Assembly (NCBI GenBank): GCA_036770645.1 | Contig: DAIPIU010000098.1 | Location: 1-6,042, forward strand | DNA length: 6,042 nt | Reading direction: 5' to 3' | Origin: Rubrimonas sp036770645 | GTDB taxonomy: Bacteria; Pseudomonadota; Alphaproteobacteria; Rhodobacterales; Rhodobacteraceae | Notes under the pieces: generated by a model | What the model was told of the DNA's origin: nothing | Databases searched by the model: none | Seen by the model: the letters and a program-made list of their open reading frames with translations, nothing else | Program-made: the position numbers and the translations under genes | Shown here: one piece after another, positions 1-5,209 of the stretch | Position numbering within the stretch: position 1 is the stretch's first letter | Layout of the letters: each line of letters begins with the position of its first letter

Positions 1-404
1 GTGTGCACGCTGATGTGGCTTTCGGCCAGCACCGCCACGCCGCTCACGCCCTGGGGGCTGAACTTGTGGGTATGGATGTGCAGCAGCGTCGCCCCGCATT
101 CCGTCACGCAGTCGCGGAACGCCTGCTGGATGCGCGCCTCGTCGTCGAGGCCGCGCCCGCGCACCACCTCGATGATGAGATGCGTGCCCGCATACACCTT
201 GCCATCGCGGCGGATGAAGTGATCTTCCCGCTCCGGATCGAAAAGGTCCCGGTCGGGGGCGCGAAACGCCTCCTCCGGGCCAACGACGTGCAGGCGATTG
301 CGGTCGCCCGTTTCCTTCGCGCGGTCGCAGACCGCGTGTTCTCCCTCGTGGGTGGCGCCTGTCTCCAGGTCCATCCCCAGTCGGAAGAGGTGCGCCCCAT
401 TCAT
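1..404 (-). CDS. speD: S-adenosylmethionine decarboxylase proenzyme (partial, 3' end outside window)
   Basis: This enzyme decarboxylates S-adenosylmethionine to supply the aminopropyl donor for spermidine synthesis. It is a cytosolic enzyme made as a proenzyme that cleaves itself to form a pyruvoyl cofactor. The 134 complete codons seen contain the family core from about residue 73: GTHLIIEVV, then HTHKFSPQGVSGVAVLAESH and ISVHT. Glu128-Ser129 is the expected cleavage pair, with Ser129 becoming the pyruvoyl group. His134 sits at +5, matching the catalytic His68 of the Thermotoga enzyme (Ser63/His68). The catalytic Cys would lie beyond the window edge. The ATG at 404 is chosen because GGGGAGG lies five bases upstream. 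The roughly 70 residues before the core are charged and are absent from the short bacterial enzymes I know. The gene is divergent from the TPR gene. Some SpeD homologues have become arginine or ornithine decarboxylases, so the substrate is likely but not proven. Confidence 0.9.
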   Translation of the reverse strand, partial: MNGAHLFRLGMDLETGATHEGEHAVCDRAKETGDRNRLHVVGPEEAFRAPDRDLFDPEREDHFIRRDGKVYAGTHLIIEVVRGRGLDDEARIQQAFRDCVTECGATLLHIHTHKFSPQGVSGVAVLAESHISVH

Positions 405-409
405 GGCGG

Positions 410-416
410 CCTCCCC
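410..416 (-). promoter_or_regulatory. Shine-Dalgarno site of speD
   Basis: On the minus strand this reads GGGGAGG and lies five bases before the ATG at 404-402. It is the strongest ribosome binding site near the gene. It supports the long form of SpeD, including its N-terminal extension, over an internal start such as Met11. Confidence 0.7.
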
Positions 417-517
417 TACCAGCAGACGTGCCCAGCGGTCCCTTAGCGCCCCCCCGCGCTGCGGAGATAGGATCGGGTTCCCTGTGATTGATGCAATTAG
501 GCCATGCGTCCCCTCGA

Positions 518-527
518 TTCAAGTGAC
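518..527 (-). repeat. Copy 1 of a shared 10-mer in the speD upstream region
   Basis: On the minus strand this is GTCACTTGAA, identical to plus-strand 5854-5863 upstream of the lipoprotein gene. Both copies point toward the gene they precede. In both, TTGAA could be the core of a -35 element. Whether they are a shared promoter part, an operator half or coincidence cannot be decided here. Confidence 0.4.
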
Positions 528-549
528 GTTTCTGCGGCAGGGCGATGTC

Positions 550-571
550 GGGCCGGGCGACGGGGCGGGGG
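550..571 (+). other. Putative G-quadruplex motif upstream of the TPR gene
   Basis: Four G-runs of three to five (550-552, 555-557, 562-565, 567-571) are separated by loops of two, four and one bases, which fits the classical four-run quadruplex pattern. The same stretch can instead pair in a hairpin, because GGCCGGG (551-557) is complementary to CCCGGCC (578-584). Such motifs arise by chance in very GC-rich DNA, so a function is only a possibility. Confidence 0.35.
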
Positions 572-592
572 CGCCACCCCGGCCTTGCCGCG

Positions 593-606
593 CCGGCGCC
601 CGGCGC
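593..606 (+). repeat. Tandem 7-mer, two copies
   Basis: CCGGCGC occurs twice head to tail and sits within a GC-only stretch containing the palindrome GCGCCGGCGC. It lies about 31 bases before the TPR start codon and could fold in the 5' leader. No known riboswitch or leader family is recognised. Confidence 0.4.
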
Positions 607-637
607 CGCATAAGCGGGACGCCTTCGGAGTCAGCCC

Positions 638-1459
638 ATGCGCGCAGCAAGCCTTGTCGCCGCGATCCTTGCGACCGCCCTGTCCGCCGCCGGGGCGAAG
701 GCGCAGTCCGGGGCGCTGGCGGCCTGCGGGGCCCCGGGCGAAAGCGCCGAGCGCGCTGCGCATTTCTGCCGCATGGCATTGGGCGAGCGGGGCCTGACCC
801 CGCGCCAGCGCGAGCTCGCCGGCATGAACCTCGGCGCCGCGCTGCTCGATCTGGGCGACGCGGACGGGGCGGCGGCGGCCTATGACGCGGCCATCGCCGG
901 GGGCGGTGCCGAGCCCTGGGCATGGGCCGGCCGGGCCCGCGCGCGCGAGACGCAGGGCCGCATCGCGGAGGCGGCGCAGGACTGGGCCAAGGCGGTGTCG
1001 CTCGGTCCGCGGGACGCGGGTTTGCGCGCAGCGCATGGGGCGTTCCTGTTGCGCGGGGGCGACGCCGAGGGCGCGCTGGCCCAGTTCGACGCCGGGCTCG
1101 CCATCCGTCGGGGCGATGCGGGCCTCGGCTACAACCGCGCGCTGGCGCTGGCCGCGCTGGGCCGCGACGCGGAGGCCGACGCGGCGCTGACCGCGGTGCT
1201 GCGCGACCACCCCGACGACATCGGCGCGCGCCTGACCCGCGGACGCCTGCGGGCCGAGCAGGATCCGGCGCGGGGCCTGCCCGATCTCGACGAGGCGGTG
1301 AAGCGCGCCGGGGAATGGCCCGCGCCGCATTTCGCCCGCGCGCAGGCGCTCGACCGGCTGGGCCGGCGCGCCGAGGCCGACCGCGACTATCGCCGCGCCT
1401 GGGAGCTCGGGATGCGCGACGAGGCGCTGAACGCCCGCATGCTCGAGATCGGCCGCTGA
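638..1459 (+). CDS. Exported tetratricopeptide-repeat protein
   Basis: This 273-residue protein has a Sec signal peptide at residues 1-22 (Arg2, hydrophobic stretch LVAAILATALSAAG, cleavage likely after AKA), so the mature form should be periplasmic. The rest is Ala-rich paired helices typical of TPRs. The clearest units are at about 58-90 (MNLGAALLDLGDADGAAAAY), 93-123, 128-156, 161-190 and 230-258 (FARAQALDRLGRRAEADRDY). Cys30 and Cys44 could form a disulfide. TPRs mediate protein contacts, and no catalytic motif is visible, so partner and role are unknown. The ATG at 638 is supported by GGAG seven bases upstream and an in-frame stop at 611-613. It is the first of three close same-strand genes, with purU 37 bases downstream. 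Confidence 0.88.
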   Translation: MRAASLVAAILATALSAAGAKAQSGALAACGAPGESAERAAHFCRMALGERGLTPRQRELAGMNLGAALLDLGDADGAAAAYDAAIAGGGAEPWAWAGRARARETQGRIAEAAQDWAKAVSLGPRDAGLRAAHGAFLLRGGDAEGALAQFDAGLAIRRGDAGLGYNRALALAALGRDAEADAALTAVLRDHPDDIGARLTRGRLRAEQDPARGLPDLDEAVKRAGEWPAPHFARAQALDRLGRRAEADRDYRRAWELGMRDEALNARMLEIGR

Positions 1460-1464
1460 GAGTT

Positions 1465-1482
1465 CCCGCCCCCGCCCCCGCC
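1465..1482 (-). other. Minus-strand G-run cluster between the TPR gene and purU
   Basis: On the plus strand, C-runs lie at 1465-1467, 1469-1473, 1475-1479 and 1481-1482, each separated by one G. The minus strand therefore has three G-runs of at least three plus a GG. It lies in the 37-base gap where the purU ribosome binding site would be expected. A quadruplex with a weak fourth run is possible. Simple slippage-prone repetition is equally likely. Confidence 0.3.
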
Positions 1483-1496
1483 ACGGACGCCAACGC

Positions 1497-2375
1497 ATGA
1501 CCAGACCGCTGCACGTCATCCGCATCGACGGCGAGGACCGTCCGGGCATCGTCGCCGCCGTGTCCGGCGCGCTGCTGGCGGCGGGCTGCAACATCGTCGA
1601 GAGCGCGCAGTTCTTCGATCCCGCCCCGGGCGTCGCGCCGGAGGAGGGCCAGGGGCGGTTCTTCATGCGGGTGCAGGCCGCCGGGCCGGAAGGCCAGACG
1701 CCCGACGCCCTGCGCGCGGCTCTGGCGCAGGCCACCGCCGCCTTCGGCCTGACCATCGGCGTGACCGACGCCCGCCGCCCGGCGCGGCTGATGGTGCTGG
1801 TGTCGCGCTTCGACCACTGCCTCGAGGATCTCGCCTACCGCATCCGCACCGGGGCGCTGAACGCCGAGATCGTGGCGGTCGTCTCGAACCACGAGATCGC
1901 CTGGGCCGCGGCCGGGCGCTGGGGGCTGCCCTGCCATGTGCTGCCGGTCACGCCCGACACCCGCGCCGGGCAGGAGGCGCGGCTGCTGGCGCTGGTCGAG
2001 GAGACGGGGGCCGACCTGGTGGTGCTGGCGCGCTACATGCAGGTCCTGTCGGATGCGGCCTCGCGCGCGCTGGCGGGCCGGGCAATCAACATCCACCACT
2101 CCTTCCTGCCCGCCTTCAAGGGGGCCAACCCCTATCGCCAGGCCCATGAGCGCGGCGTGAAGCTGATCGGCGCGACGGCCCACTATGTGACGCCCGACCT
2201 CGACGAGGGCCCGATCATCGAGCAGGACGCCGAGCGCGTGACCCATGCCGCCGACAATGCCGCGCTGGTGGCGAAGGGGCGCGAGATCGAGGCGCGCGTG
2301 CTGGCGCGGGCCGTGCGCTACCACATCGAGGGCCGGGTGTTCCTGCACGGCCGCAAGACGGTGGTGTTCGCCTGA
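1497..2375 (+). CDS. purU: Formyltetrahydrofolate deformylase
   Basis: PurU hydrolyses 10-formyltetrahydrofolate to formate and tetrahydrofolate in the cytosol, balancing one-carbon pools and supplying formate for purine synthesis. The 292 residues begin with an ACT domain at about 5-90 (DRPGIVAAVSGALLAAGCNI), the usual regulatory part. A formyltransferase-fold domain runs from about 96 to the end. Family signatures are LVSRFDHCLEDLAYR (101-115), INIHHSFLPAFKGANPY (197-213) and GATAHYVTPDLDEGPIIEQD (225-244). Asn198, His200 and Asp236 match the Asn-His-Asp triad of formyltransferases, with the same 38-residue Asn-to-Asp spacing as GAR transformylase. The C-terminus (GRKTVVFA) is typical. The ACT domain has about eight extra residues at 40-52. 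The ATG has no good Shine-Dalgarno, so translation may depend on the TPR gene upstream. The DUF808 gene follows 19 bases after the stop. Confidence 0.95.
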   Translation: MTRPLHVIRIDGEDRPGIVAAVSGALLAAGCNIVESAQFFDPAPGVAPEEGQGRFFMRVQAAGPEGQTPDALRAALAQATAAFGLTIGVTDARRPARLMVLVSRFDHCLEDLAYRIRTGALNAEIVAVVSNHEIAWAAAGRWGLPCHVLPVTPDTRAGQEARLLALVEETGADLVVLARYMQVLSDAASRALAGRAINIHHSFLPAFKGANPYRQAHERGVKLIGATAHYVTPDLDEGPIIEQDAERVTHAADNAALVAKGREIEARVLARAVRYHIEGRVFLHGRKTVVFA

Positions 2376-2380
2376 CGCAA

Positions 2381-2387
2381 GGGGAGG
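2381..2387 (+). promoter_or_regulatory. Shine-Dalgarno site of the DUF808 gene
   Basis: GGGGAGG lies seven bases before the ATG at 2395. It decides the start: an upstream in-frame ATG at 2245 would add 50 Trp/Arg-rich residues that are only a frame-shifted reading of the end of purU. Confidence 0.8.
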
Positions 2388-2394
2388 CGCCGCC

Positions 2395-3363
2395 ATGAGC
2401 CTCGGCCTGATCGCGCTTCTGGACGATGTCGCGGTGATCGCCCGCATGTCGGCGGCGTCGCTGGACGACATCGCCGCGACGGCGTCGAAGGCGGGCGCGA
2501 AGGCGGCGGGCATCGTGATCGACGACACCGCGGTGACCCCCGGCTATGTGGTGGGCTTCGCGCCCGAGCGCGAACTGCCGATGATCCGGCGCATCGCGCT
2601 GGGGTCGCTGCGCAACAAGCTGCTGATCCTGCTGCCGGCCGCGCTGGCGCTCGACGCCTTCGCGCCCTGGGCGATGATCCCGCTGCTGATGGCCGGCGGG
2701 CTGTGGCTGGCCTTCGAGGGGGCCGAGAAGATCCACCACGCCATCACGCACGCCAAGGGCGACGCGCACGACGCCGATCACGGCGGGGCGCATGCCGCGG
2801 CGCTGGCGTCGGGCGCGCCCGACGCCGCGGCGCTCGAGGAGGCGCAGGTGAAGGGGGCGATCCGCACCGACTTCATCCTGTCGGCCGAGATCATGGCGCT
2901 GACCCTGTCGACCGTGGCGGATCGGAGCGTGCCGGTCCAGGCGGCGGTGCTGGCCATCGTCGGTGCGGCCATCACGGTGGCGGTCTACGGCCTCGTGGCG
3001 CTGATCGTGAAGGCCGACGACGTCGGCCTGCGGCTGGCGGCGCGGGGCGGCCCTTCCGCGCCTGTCGGACGGGCCCTCGTCACGGGCATGCCGAAGGTCC
3101 TGCACGCGCTGACCGTGGCGGGCACGGCGGCGATGCTGTGGGTGGGCGGCGGCATCCTCGTGCACGGACTCGCCGCCTACGGCCTGACCGGGATCGAGCA
3201 TGCGCTGCACGACGCAGGCCACGCGGCGGGGGCCGCGCTCGGCGTGGCGGAAGGCTTCGTCGCCTGGGCGGTGCAGGCCGCCGGGTCCGGGCTGGTCGGC
3301 CTTGCGGCGGGCCTCGCGCTTGTGGGGGCGACCGGCGCGGCGCGGCGGGCGCGCGGCGCCTGA
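2395..3363 (+). CDS. DUF808 (YedI-like) inner-membrane protein
   Basis: The 322-residue product matches the DUF808 family, whose E. coli member is YedI. Function is unknown. The signature is the N-terminal part: MSLGLIALLDDVAVIARMSA, then GAKAAGIVIDDTAVTPGYV (34-52) and ELPMIRRIALGSLRNKLLIL (60-79). Likely membrane segments lie at about 74-90, 92-108, 183-205, 236-258 and 288-312, with weaker hydrophobic stretches between them. Between the second and third segments is a loop with six His (114, 115, 119, 125, 129, 133) and three Asp (123, 126, 128), followed by an Ala-rich stretch. That loop could bind a metal, but this is inference. The start is fixed by GGGGAGG at 2381. The gene is 19 bases after purU and probably shares its transcript. 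Its stop lies seven bases from the stop of the convergent kefC-like gene. Confidence 0.92.
   Translation: MSLGLIALLDDVAVIARMSAASLDDIAATASKAGAKAAGIVIDDTAVTPGYVVGFAPERELPMIRRIALGSLRNKLLILLPAALALDAFAPWAMIPLLMAGGLWLAFEGAEKIHHAITHAKGDAHDADHGGAHAAALASGAPDAAALEEAQVKGAIRTDFILSAEIMALTLSTVADRSVPVQAAVLAIVGAAITVAVYGLVALIVKADDVGLRLAARGGPSAPVGRALVTGMPKVLHALTVAGTAAMLWVGGGILVHGLAAYGLTGIEHALHDAGHAAGAALGVAEGFVAWAVQAAGSGLVGLAAGLALVGATGAARRARGA
2734..2793 (+). other. His/Asp-rich loop of the DUF808 protein (residues 114-133)
   Basis: Six His and three Asp fall within 20 residues, spaced as HH, HxxxxxH, HxxxH and HxxxH. The pattern resembles the soluble metal-binding loops of some metal transporters. It sits between predicted membrane segments. 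I do not know whether other DUF808 proteins have it. Confidence 0.5.
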
Positions 3364-3374
3364 CGGGGCGTCAG
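3360..3374. terminator. Short inverted repeat joining two convergent stop codons
   Basis: CTGACG and CGTCAG flank GGG. The left arm contains the TGA of the DUF808 gene, and the right arm contains the minus-strand TGA of the kefC-like gene. The 6-base stem with 3-base loop has no T-run on either side, so it is a weak terminator candidate at best. It is the only structure between the two converging genes. Confidence 0.25.
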
Positions 3375-5116
3375 CGGCCAATGGCGTATTTCTCGCGCAT
3401 GGCCTGCACGCCTTCCTTCATGCCCAGCTCGATCTGCAGGCGCAGCATCTCCTCGTCGCGGCGGCGGAATTCCTCGAACAGCGCCTCGAGATCGGTGTTG
3501 TCGCCCATGCGCACGAGGCCGCGCCGCGCAAGTTCCACGGCGCTTTCGTAGACTTCGCGGATCACCTCGTCCGCGCCCGCCGCGCGCATCTGGATGTCGG
3601 AGAAGCGGTCGTAGGTCATGGCGAGGATCAGGCGGTCGGGAAAGCGCTCGCGCAGCCGCGCCACGGCCTTCTTGGCCCCCTCGCGGTCGTTGATGCACAG
3701 GAAGATCGCGCGGGCCTCGGCCGCGCCGGCCATGGTCAGCACGTCGAGCCGCGAGCCGTCGCCGAAGAACACCTTGTCGCCGAAGCTTTCCGCCATCTGG
3801 ATGCGGCGCGGCGAGTTGTCGATCAGCGTCAGGTCGTAGCCGCGCATGCGCAGGACCCGCGCCACGATCTGGCCCGACCTGCCGAAGCCCGCGACGATCA
3901 CCCTTCCGGGCCCGCCGGGCTCGACCTTCGGCAGGCCCGTCGCGCCCTCCTGCGCGTCGCGCTTCGCCTCCCAGCGGTCGACCAGCTTCACCGCGGCCGG
4001 GGTGAGCGCCATCGACACGCCGACCGCCGCCGTCAGCAGCGCGGCGTCGCCGCGGCCGATCAGCCAGGTCTCCGACGCGATGGCCAGCAGCACGAAGGCG
4101 AACTCGCCGGCCTGGCCGAGCGTCGAGGCGATGCGCAGGCTGTCGGACATGGACGACCCGGTGCGCCGCATCAGCCGGAACAGCACCGCCGCCTTCAGCG
4201 CGAAGATCGCCAGCGCCCCCCCGAGCACGGTGGCGAGGTTGTCGAGCGCCAGCGCCCAGTCCACCGACATGCCCACGGCAATGAAGAACAGCCCGAGGAA
4301 CAGCGAGCGGAAGGGCTCGATGTCGGTCTCGACCTGGTGGCGGAACTCGGTCTCGGCCAGCATGACGCCGGCGAGGAAGGCCCCGATGGCCATGGACAGG
4401 CCCGCCCACTGCATCGCCAGCGCCGAGGCCGCCACCACCAGCAGCGCCGCGGCGGTGAACACCTCGTCCGCCCTGGCCAGCGCGATCAGGCGGAACAGCC
4501 AGGGCAGGCCGTATTTGCCGATCGCCAGCAGCGCCGCGATCGCCGCCAGCGCCACGGCGACGCCGCCGGCCCCCCCCGAATCCTCGGCCCCGAAGGGCGC
4601 CAGCAGCGCCGCGAGCGCCAGCAGCGGCACCACGGCCATATCCTGGAACAGCAGCACCGCGAAGGCGCGCCGGGCATAGGGCGTCGCGAACTCGCCGCGT
4701 TCGCGCATCACCTGCACGCCGAAGGCGGTCGAGGACAGCGCCAGCGACAGCCCGACCAGCAGCGCCCCGGCCGGGGAGAAGCCCACGAGCCACAGCCCCG
4801 CCGCCAGCACCGCCCCGGTCACGCCGAGCTGCAGCGCGCCGAGGCCGAAGATCTCGGCGCGCATCCGCCACAGCCGCGAAGGCTGCAGCTCGAGCCCGAT
4901 CACGAACAGCAGCAACACGACCCCGAACTCGGCGACGTGCAGCACCTCGCCCGTCTCGCCGATGAGGCCCAGCACCGAGGGCCCGATCACGGCGCCGGCA
5001 GCGAGATAGCCGAGGATCGAGCCGAGCCCGATCCGCTTGAACGCGGCGACGGCGACCACCGACGATCCCAGATAGATCGCGGCGTTCAGCAGGATGGGAT
5101 CGGGCGCCTGTGCCAT
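3371..5116 (-). CDS. kefC: KefB/KefC-type glutathione-regulated K+/H+ antiporter (CPA2 family)
   Basis: An inner-membrane monovalent cation/proton antiporter with a cytosolic nucleotide-binding domain. In E. coli, KefB/KefC release K+ and acidify the cell to protect it from electrophiles when glutathione adducts form. Residues 8-380 form about 12-13 membrane segments with family motifs HVAEFGVVLLLFVIGLEL (60-77), LFQDMAVVPLLAL (156-168, Gln158-Asp159 of the transport core) and GQAGEFAFVLLAIA (334-347). HQVETDIEPFRSLFLGLFF (260-278) matches the Kef regulatory loop. A KTN/RCK Rossmann domain follows (about 405-520), with GFGRSG at 410-415 and Asp433 ending the second strand, then a charged helical tail. 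The length of 581 is close to the E. coli proteins (about 600-620). I chose the ATG at 5116, which directly precedes the first membrane segment. ATG 5140 or TTG 5152 would add 8 or 12 residues. No KefF/KefG partner is visible, and kefB is an equally good name. Confidence 0.9.
   Translation of the reverse strand: MAQAPDPILLNAAIYLGSSVVAVAAFKRIGLGSILGYLAAGAVIGPSVLGLIGETGEVLHVAEFGVVLLLFVIGLELQPSRLWRMRAEIFGLGALQLGVTGAVLAAGLWLVGFSPAGALLVGLSLALSSTAFGVQVMRERGEFATPYARRAFAVLLFQDMAVVPLLALAALLAPFGAEDSGGAGGVAVALAAIAALLAIGKYGLPWLFRLIALARADEVFTAAALLVVAASALAMQWAGLSMAIGAFLAGVMLAETEFRHQVETDIEPFRSLFLGLFFIAVGMSVDWALALDNLATVLGGALAIFALKAAVLFRLMRRTGSSMSDSLRIASTLGQAGEFAFVLLAIASETWLIGRGDAALLTAAVGVSMALTPAAVKLVDRWEAKRDAQEGATGLPKVEPGGPGRVIVAGFGRSGQIVARVLRMRGYDLTLIDNSPRRIQMAESFGDKVFFGDGSRLDVLTMAGAAEARAIFLCINDREGAKKAVARLRERFPDRLILAMTYDRFSDIQMRAAGADEVIREVYESAVELARRGLVRMGDNTDLEALFEEFRRRDEEMLRLQIELGMKEGVQAMREKYAIGR
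4570..4577 (-). repeat. G8 homopolymer inside the kefC-like gene
   Basis: On the coding strand eight consecutive Gs span the end of Ser180, Gly181, Gly182 and the start of Ala183, in a Gly-rich loop between membrane segments. Slippage by one base would truncate the antiporter before its nucleotide-binding domain. Shorter runs of seven Cs lie at 4216-4222 and 449-455. Confidence 0.6.
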
Positions 5117-5209
5117 GGGCGCAGCATCGCCCGCCGGCATGCCGCGGCGCAACGGCGCGCGCGCGGGCGGGCCGCGATGCCGCGGGCGCCGTGGCGCATT
5201 CCGGCGGCC
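5117..5209 (-). other. GC-only spacer between the Nudix gene and kefC-like gene
   Basis: These 93 bases are nearly all G and C, with alternating CG steps (5155-5166) and a direct repeat of ATGCCGCGG (5139-5147 and 5177-5185 on the plus strand). No promoter or clear ribosome binding site for the kefC-like gene is visible. The two minus-strand genes are therefore probably co-transcribed, with initiation at 5152, 5140 or 5116. Confidence 0.4.

Larger units (their letters stand above)
405..637. other. Divergent intergenic spacer between speD and the TPR gene
   Basis: This 233-base spacer must hold the promoters of both flanking genes. The part nearest speD (about 475-530) is richer in A+T and contains the minus-strand sequence GTCACTTGAA (527-518), which could contribute a -35 element (TTGAAT) for speD. 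A clear -10 is lacking: the best position at 17 bases gives only TAATTG. The part nearest the TPR gene is extremely GC-rich, with G-runs at 550-571, an inverted repeat and a tandem 7-mer. A C7 run lies at 449-455 in the likely speD leader. I see no convincing plus-strand promoter and no small gene. Confidence 0.6.

Noticed and set aside
3..446. 147-codon plus-strand frame at the left edge
   Set aside because: The opposite strand encodes SpeD with its pyruvoyl motif and ribosome binding site, so this frame is its antisense shadow.
481..530. Complete sigma-70 promoter for speD built on TTGAAT (522-517, minus)
   Set aside because: The only -10 at an allowed distance, TAATTG, matches the consensus poorly, so it is reported only as a possible -35 and shared 10-mer.
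504..797. Small plus-strand gene in the speD-TPR spacer
   Set aside because: It overlaps the signal-peptide region of the TPR gene in another frame, and I found no ribosome binding site or recognisable protein pattern for it.
2245..2394. Upstream start adding 50 residues to the DUF808 protein
   Set aside because: The extra stretch overlaps purU in another frame and is Trp/Arg-rich. The ATG at 2395 has GGGGAGG in place and matches the usual family N-terminus.
519..2528. 669-codon open frame on the minus strand opposite the TPR gene and purU
   Set aside because: Its Arg/Pro/Ala-rich, low-complexity product lies antisense to two genes with clear families. High GC removes stop codons from the opposite frame.
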